The translations under genes and the position numbers were made by a program. A stretch of DNA of 64,000 nt from Bactericera cockerelli (taxonomy: Eukaryota; Arthropoda; Insecta; Hemiptera; Triozidae), in the NCBI GenBank assembly GCA_024516035.1, contig CM044958.1, positions 1,109,566-1,173,565 on the forward strand, read 5' to 3'. Below, one piece after another: positions 57,712 to 64,000 of the stretch. Each line of letters opens with the position of its first letter. Position 1 is the stretch's first letter. Under the pieces are notes generated by a model. It searched no databases. It was not told the origin of the DNA and saw nothing but the letters and a program-made list of their open reading frames with translations.

Positions 57712-58942
57712 CAGAGTGTCCCACCAAAGTTGGACACCTCAAATTACCCGGCCCATGAAAGAGTTTTTGAAAAATAAAAAATTCAAGGGTACATGTTTTA
57801 ATCATACGGTTTCGGTCATGAATTTTTTTTATACAGGGTGGTTCGAAAGTGAAAAATTGAGGTGTCAACTTTCAATTTTTAAATGAATCGACCTGAATTT
57901 TATTTGATAATTTAACTTCTAAATAATTTCTGAGTACTTTTTTAAACTAAAATATTACATACAGGGTAGGTTTTTTGACCATTTTACATCCGAGAAATTT
58001 CTAATATTAGAAATCGGAAGTATTGTGTTTAGTTTTTGTAAAAAAAAAAAAAAAAAAATTTTGCTCCGATTTCATATTTCGTCATTTTTTTCATATTTCT
58101 GGACGTTTCATAACCTCCTGAGCAACTTTGGTTTTGTGTCCGTCTGTCGATCCGTCGGTCTGTTAAAAATATTCCTTGTAACGCGCAAATCTCAGAAACT
58201 ACTGAACGGATTTTGATGAAATTTTGCACACATATAGGAGACGTTCTGTAGATGGTCCCATTTTAAATTCATCAAATTCGTACTAGCGGTTCTGGGTGAA
58301 AGAGACCATACGCCTGACCACTAACTTTTTACTTAAACGCTTATATCTCGTGAACGGTTCACCCGATTTTGATGAAATTTTGTATGTATAGGTATGCATA
58401 ATTATTATTGTTTTACATAGACTATTTATATTTATTTTTTAATTAATTATAATTTAACTCTGATATTTAAGAAAATCCGAAATTTTGGACAAAAAAGTCA
58501 AAAAATAAGGACCACGACTTGCCGATACAGCATTTTTTGTGGAATCTAGAATGTAGAAAAAACGGTATTATACCATTTAAAACAAATTTGAAGAAAATCG
58601 GTTAAGCGGTTTGGAAATACAAGTGATTTAGTATAAAATCTCAAAATTGGCACGTGGTCGTGTATACAATGTGAAACAATCACGAGGAAGTATTGTGTCC
58701 ATAATTGGCGGTGTTTTTTTTTTTTTAATCTCGAATAACGATTTTTTTTAATTTTTTCGATAACAATTAGAATAGAAAGTGTTTGTGTAATGAAAATACG
58801 CATTTTCAATGGGCAGCAAAAATTTTCATACAGGGTGTAAAATAACTTTACTTGTTTTTTTTTTTTTAAACCGAGTTTATTTTACAAAAACTCTTTCAGG
58901 GTCCGAGTAATTTGTGGTGTCCAACTTTGGTGGGACACCCTG
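57712..58942. mobile_element. Disrupted second copy of the CAGGGTG foldback
   Basis: Left arm 57712-57990 and right arm 58700-58942 match the ends of the 39786-41436 element, with TA flanks (TATA/CAGAGTGTCC and ACACCCTG/TATA). The centre has been replaced by unrelated repeat sequence (58000-58690) related to the 13.7 kb repeat. Confidence 0.8.
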
Positions 58943-59104
58943 TATATACATATATCTATTTATAAAATGTTTGAAGGTAACCTCTGTCATTTTTTTACTT
59001 TCCTTATCTTATAATAATAATTTAAATAAATGTGTAATAAAATAAAAGACCAGAATTATAGGACTTTTTCGTATCCGGTATAATCCTTATATCTTATTTC
59101 TGCT

Positions 59105-59290
59105 TATAATTTCGCCTCTCTACGCTGCTTATATTAAAGCAGCTACTCATGTTTCCTCACGAGGTATGAGAGGACCCCGGACATGCAAGTACAGACCCGA
59201 AAAAATCCTGCCCTGCTGGAGATCGAACCCAGGTCACCATGTACGCTGCACGCAAGCCAAGAGCGGTAACCACTGGACAACCGTGACCAC
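59105..59290 (-). mobile_element. SINE family B
   Basis: Minus: GTCACGGTTGTCCAGTGGTT head and GACCTGGGTTCGATCTCC box B. Confidence 0.7.
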
Positions 59291-59639
59291 CCTTATCTTA
59301 CAGAAAGGACAATTTTTGCATATTTGTAGACTTCTTTTAGGAAGAGGATGTAAAGAAAAGACCCAATAAAGGAAAGAAAAGACCCAATTTACCCGTCTTT
59401 CAAAAATTATTCCACGAAATCAATTCAAAACCCAAACCACTTTAATATGCTCTAAATTTCTAATGGGTTATTCAATCATTCTTTCTCCTTATCACTCTCT
59501 CTCTTTCGCTCACTTACTCTCTGTCAGGTCGTCTTTTTAATTTTCTCTTCTCTCCTAATTATAAAATTTAAAAACTCAAATTTTCTCTCATTCTTTTTCT
59601 CAGGGTCGGACTTAAGTCCTGTAACCCCAGCGTCAAGGG

Positions 59640-59860
59640 TACGTTGAATAAACCAGTTCTCGTTTTGTCTCTAAAGTTAAGCAACGTGCAGCGAGGTTAG
59701 GACATGGGTGAGTGACCATTCAATTTAGAACCCTCCTGATATTGACTATTCCCGACCTCACTGAAGCTGGGTGAAGTTAATTTGCATTGTTGGTTTGTGA
59801 GTTTCGAGCGAATGGAGGGTGAACCAACGTGTGAAATGACCATGCAGCTGAAAGCCATAT
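59640..59860 (+). mobile_element. 5S-rRNA-like SINE
   Basis: TCTCTAAAGTTAAGCAACGT and GCGAGGTTAGGACATGGGTG resemble 5S rRNA; the body GTTTGTGAGTTTCGAGCGAA is shared with 43395-43565. A partial repeat follows at 59875-59960. Confidence 0.72.
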
Positions 59861-59976
59861 TATTTTTAAAAAAAGATCCTGAAATTAAGCAATGAAGTTA
59901 AAAAAAAGTTCAAGACTTGGATAAGTCACCATTCGAATTCAAAAATGCTCGTGTTGCTGACTATTCCCGCCCCACA

Positions 59977-60205
59977 GTAGTCACCGTGGCCGAGTGAGTT
60001 AGCGCGCTAGTCATTGCACGCACGGTGATCTGGGTTCAATACCCATCGGAGCAGGATTTTAGCTGCTTTAATGTTAGGAGCGACCAGTGGCAGGATAATA
60101 GGCAAAAATAAGATATTGGGTTATTAAAGATATGGAAAAGTCCTATAACTCTGCGCTACCCACTAAAATTGTGATTTAATAACATAAAGAAGCACATTAT
60201 TATTA
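59977..60205 (+). mobile_element. SINE family B
   Basis: AGTCACCGTGGCCGAGTGAG head, GATCTGGGTTCAATACCCAT box B, CTGCGCTACCCACTAAAATT 3' part. Confidence 0.8.
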
Positions 60206-60369
60206 TTCCCGCCTCACCCAGACTGTGTGAGGTTTATTTGAATAGCTGTTTGTGAGTACCCCTTTATATCTTTATAAGTGCCGCACGCGACAGAAATGAA
60301 TAATATTAATTTTATTTATTTTTACTGGGGTTTAATGTCTATAATTTTGGGGTTCCATATCTTTAAGGT

Positions 60370-60505
60370 CGTTTCTCACATTAAAAAAGCTACTAATTTT
60401 TCCTTACGAGGTATGAGTGGAAAAAATCCTGTCCTGCGGTGATCGAACTCAGGTTACCGTATGTGCAAGTCTAGTGCGTTACCCACTCGGCCACGGTGAC
60501 TAAAG
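60370..60505 (-). mobile_element. SINE family B, head
   Basis: Minus: TAGTCACCGTGGCCGAGTGG and CTGAGTTCGATCACCGCAGG. Confidence 0.75.
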
Positions 60506-60714
60506 TATCCATTTCGATTTTGTCTTTTAAATTACCCTTAAAATTAGTTAAATAATTAATAAAATAAACATGTTCCAGGTCTCATTAAGCTTTTGCGATA
60601 TTTACTTTTAAAGGGTTTTTTAAAATATCGTGGGATATTTTACTAGAGATTTGGGAAAAATCCCGTATGTCTACTTCCCCTACATCCATAGTCTATACAA
60701 TGAAGTTTTTTTCG

Positions 60715-60885
60715 ATTAATCGGTTATGCTGTGCGTTCATTATGCTGTACGAAATTGTGCTGTGTAACCGTTGTGTTGAATGTGATTGTGTTGTACGAAC
60801 ACGATTTTTCAAATGTGAATTCGATTATCGATATTTTATGCTGAAAGACCATTGTGCTGTGCGAACTTGTGTTGAATGACGCCGC
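60715..60885. repeat. Degenerate TGCTGTGCGAA-type tandem repeat
   Basis: Units such as TTATGCTGTGCGTTCAT, TTGTGTTGTACGAACACG and CATTGTGCTGTGCGAACTTG, as at 52520-52665. Confidence 0.6.
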
Positions 60886-61429
60886 ACCCAAAAAATCCAG
60901 GGTGTTTTAAACTGTCCCGGTTTTTATTGTTTGTATAAAACAGATAAAGGTAGGTACCTAGCTAAAGAGAAAATTACAACTATAGAAACTGAAATAAATA
61001 AAAACTTCTCAAACTGTTTATAACTGATAAGGACTGTAAAATAGAGTGTTATCTTCTTATCACTGAAATCATTTCAGAACCAGAAGCATTTCTGTAGCTG
61101 TCATGTCTGAGTTAAACCAGCCAGTTACTTAATTAATTTGGAAAATAAGGATCATGGCCTGGGTCTGTTAGAAATGGTTTTAAAAACGATTTTTGAAACT
61201 ATTCTCAAGAATGATGAAATTCATAATCAAACCTAAATCATTTGACAAGTTTCAGGAATGACTATAATGGCTTATCTCTGATAAACCCAAATGATTTTTG
61301 GTCTTTGAATTTTTTTTTTTTGGTATGTTAATTTCTAAATACTGTCTCATGTAACTCCTTTCAGTCTATTTAAAAGTTGAAATTCTTTTTTTTTCAGGGG
61401 GGGTTGATGCTGTTTTAGGTATACTTTAT

Positions 61430-61625
61430 GGTGATATCATGACTGGGGTTCAATACTACATTTGATCACACAAACCAACTACTCAAAATTAACCTAACCT
61501 ACCCTGAGTGCAAAAATATAGCCAGCATCACAAGGGTTTGAATTTAAATGGTCCCCCCATCTAAGTCCTAAACTTGCTGGATGTTGCTGAACTTCAGAGA
61601 CAACATTAATTCATTATTGGTATTC
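61430..61625 (-). mobile_element. 5S-rRNA-like SINE, decayed
   Basis: Minus: GTCTCTGAAGTTCAGCAACA and TAGGACTTAGATGGGGGG, then a body with TTTGAGTAGTTGGTTTGTG. A related fragment continues to about 61800. Confidence 0.55.
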
Positions 61626-62487
61626 AGGTACCATTCAGCTGTTAATTGAGTTCCTTTGTCAATCAAGTCACTTTCACATCTTGGTCATTTGAGACAGGGG
61701 TGTTACCACACATATGATAGGTGGTATCTACATTAACCCCACCCAGCCGGGGTTGGGCTGGGAATAGCCAGCATCACGAGGGTTCAAAACAATTCCAACC
61801 AATGGTGTATCCTCCTATAAACAAGGTGCTGAATTCTAGTAGGTAATTCTACTCACTGTAGTCAGTACTCAACAAATATCAATAGCTGGTTCAGATGGTT
61901 TAAAAGCAAAATCTAAATCTAAAGATTAGAGATTTAAGAGAGTTAAACAGGGAATGTGAATTCAGGAAAATGGTAATCAGAAATGTCAATTTGAAATTTT
62001 GAAATACCAAATACCTACTGAAAAATAAATAACCTCAAACAAAACCACATGGGTGACATTCCCTCTTGTTTTTAACCAATCAGAACGTGCTGCTTGACGA
62101 GTTTCAATACTTGTATCCGGTATATCAGTTGGATTATTTTCAAGTTTGTATACTCACCACAATTTATGCGCACAAAAAGAATTCCGTGCAAATCAACAGC
62201 TGAACATATTTTGGTTTTCGTAAATCTCATCAACCAGAAATCCAACATAATGAAGTTTTGTGTGGAAACTTGCCGGCTCTAATCACAAATGTTGTCAACA
62301 TTCGTATTCGTAAATTTGATTTGATAAAAGAAAATCTTGAAACTTGGAAAGAAAAAGTAGTATGTAATTTTGATCAGTGATATCTTGATTACACGTTTAT
62401 ATTTTCTATATTCCAACTCATTACTTGTTTAATCTTATGCCTCTCTAATCTGGTGGACTTAACTTCCTTAAACTTAGAGTTCTGAGC

Positions 62488-62632
62488 ATGACTGAAAGCA
62501 GTCAGATTGAAGAGAAGATGTCTGATGTACAGTTAAATGGGAGTGAAGTGACAGATGGCGATGAAGATATTGTAGACCCATGGAATGTTACCAGCAAGTC
62601 TCTAACCGGAGTAGATTATGATAAATTAATTA
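62488..62632 (+). CDS. WARS: Tryptophanyl-tRNA synthetase, first coding exon (partial gene)
   Basis: This is a class I aminoacyl-tRNA synthetase that charges tRNA-Trp in the cytosol. ATG at 62488 opens 48 codons: an acidic leader (EVTDGDEDI) and then VDPWNVTSKSLTGVDYDKLI. This matches the segment just before the catalytic core of metazoan cytosolic TrpRS (VDPW..x-x-x-x-KGIDYDKLI in human). The donor A/GTAAGT leaves phase 1. A stop (TAA at 62446-62448) lies upstream in frame, supporting this start, although an acceptor-like AAACTTAG at 62471-62478 could mark a 5' UTR intron. No WHEP domain is seen in this exon. The catalytic HIGH/KMSAS motifs would be beyond the right edge. It is transcribed away from the SGNH gene. 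Confidence 0.85.
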
Positions 62633-64000
62633 GTAAGTTCATTAACAAATAATTAGCTCTTACATAGCACTTTAGGCAATGTAGACAGTAACTTTTAGAG
62701 GCATTGTCCCATGACCCGATCAAAACATCTAATTATGAGCTGAATTATGAAACAGGACTAGATAATCCTAGTGGACACTATCACTAAACTCTAAACTTTC
62801 ACCTAGACAACAACTTTTGAGGTCATATCCAAGCCAAACTTTGTAGCTGTGTATTCTCTCTTTGGTGTAACAGAGCTATAGCCAGCCTTTGTGGCAGAAA
62901 ATCCTGTTTTAACACAGACTCCGTGGTGTAACAGCTGTAACTACTACCCATAGTCCAGAGATCCTGAGATTGATCCCCAGTCGGTAAAACTTTTCACACA
63001 GAAAATTCTGTTCCCTCCATACATGTGGGGCTGCCATTTCCGGTCCTCCCAGGCTGGACAAGCTTAATGTGGGTAGCTGGTACAATTCCCAGCAAATAGA
63101 GGGTAAAACCCCCATCCTAATCCAGGACATTAAATCAAATAAAATTGTTGGCATTAGGAGGGTCATCCAGCCATTTTTTTTTTTTTTTTTTTTTTGCAAG
63201 TGTTACTATTTGAAATTATTAGTCCTGGAATTAAGGGATGTCTGTATGATTTATGACCAAATAAAAACACAAAACTTTCTGTATCTGTAGCTTGATGTTG
63301 TATTGTATCCTATTAAAAATGAAAGAATATTCCAGCATTAGGACCATGGTTTTTAGTGCATCTTGATCTTAAAAATGTCCACAGTCTTTGGGTTAAGTAC
63401 ACCATTTTTGAACTTCATTTTCTTCACTCTACGTGTCTCAAAGTTTTTCACTTTTCTCATAAAGAAGAGATGGGAGGGAACACTAAAAGGCATGTCCTGG
63501 AGTTTCTAGTGTATCTTCCCATCCTTCACTTTTCTCATAAAGAAGAGAAGAGAGGGAGCACTAGAAGGCTTGTTGATGGGGTTGAACCTTGTAAGTTGTC
63601 TTTCAAATTGTCATTGTCTAATTGCCAAGATGCCATCTGGAATGTTGGTTTGGGTGTTATGAGCAGTTCAGGCTTCTCTTCAAAATATATTTTCCAATTA
63701 GTTATTTTCTGGGAATTTAGGTGTTATTTTGTAGAAGTTTGTTTCATGTTCCTTTTTTTGTTGTTCATATTTATTTCTGTTGGATTTTTTTTTTCTTAAG
63801 AGTCTTTTAAAATAAATTTTCAAATTGCCATTTTGAATCTTGTTTTTGAGGAATAGTAGATAATTATGATCAGTTCTTATAGAGGCATCTCTTTTGAATT
63901 TTAATGATTACTCTTCTTTGCTAGGAATTTTGATAAAGTTGTGTTTTTTGTGTTGTTTTCTTTTTTGTTGTTTTTTTTGTAGAGAATCAGCAGCATAACA
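62633..64000 (+). other. TrpRS first intron, to window end
   Basis: Contains a SINE C (62915-63175) and AT-rich sequence with a GGGAACACTAAAAGGC-type direct repeat pair (63452-63500 and 63525-63570, 'TTTTCTCATAAAGAAGAG'). A possible acceptor at 63982 (TTTTTTGTAG) would give KNQQHN in phase, which does not resemble the expected TrpRS sequence. It is therefore not called as an exon. Confidence 0.5.
62915..63175 (+). mobile_element. SINE family C, plus-strand copy
   Basis: ACTCCGTGGTGTAACAGCTG head, GAGATTGATCCCCAGTCGG box B, GGTAGCTGGTACAATTCCCA body, TTAGGAGGGTCATCCAGCC end and a T-run. Confidence 0.8.

Noticed and set aside
63983..64000. Second coding exon of TrpRS at the right edge
   Set aside because: The acceptor is plausible and in phase, but KNQQHN does not match the expected sequence after DYDKLI, and only 18 bases are visible.

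Overview
The window is eukaryotic nuclear DNA from an arthropod, most likely an insect. The evidence is small exons with GT/AG splice sites, an insect-like neurofibromin, and introns full of SINEs, MITEs, LINE relics and minisatellites. The order cannot be fixed from the sequence; a hemipteran is only a guess. About 12% of the window is coding.

Layout. (1) About 33.1 kb down to 0.8 kb, minus strand: the 5' part of Nf1 (neurofibromin, a Ras GTPase-activating protein). Twenty coding positions are resolved, giving about 1,008 residues; the RasGAP domain and the C-terminus lie beyond the left edge. The first coding exon is present twice. (2) About 33.1-38.8 kb: intergenic, filled with transposon relics and a minisatellite that abuts the end of the next gene. 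(3) 52.3 kb down to 38.8 kb, minus strand: a nine-exon gene reconstructed here with continuous reading phase (5,226 nt, 1,741 residues). It encodes an SGNH/GDSL-type hydrolase whose catalytic Ser and Asn blocks lie at the N-terminus and whose Asp-x-x-His block lies at the extreme C-terminus, with about 1,600 residues of mostly disordered, Asn/Ser-rich sequence between. (4) 52.4-62.4 kb: no gene seen; LINE and Tigger relics, foldback elements and SINEs. (5) From 62.49 kb, plus strand: the first coding exon of cytosolic tryptophanyl-tRNA synthetase, which runs off the right edge and is divergent from gene 2.

Most unusual pattern. In at least seven places, in both Nf1 and the SGNH gene, a short segment spanning an exon-intron junction has been tandemly amplified into the adjoining intron. 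Copies of exon tails with their 5' splice sites lie downstream of the exon. Copies of 3' splice sites with exon heads lie upstream. Copy numbers range from 2 to about 27, and many copies keep consensus splice sites. One Nf1 acceptor appears to have been rebuilt from duplicated coding sequence.

Repeats. At least six SINE families with tRNA-like or 5S-like heads are present, together with piggyBac-like (TTAA), Harbinger-like (TAA), Tigger and TA-flanked CAGGGTG-ended elements. Five large foldback or hairpin structures (0.17-1.65 kb) are scattered through introns and intergenic DNA. Nf1 and the SGNH gene are tandem and probably independent; no functional link between the three genes is evident.
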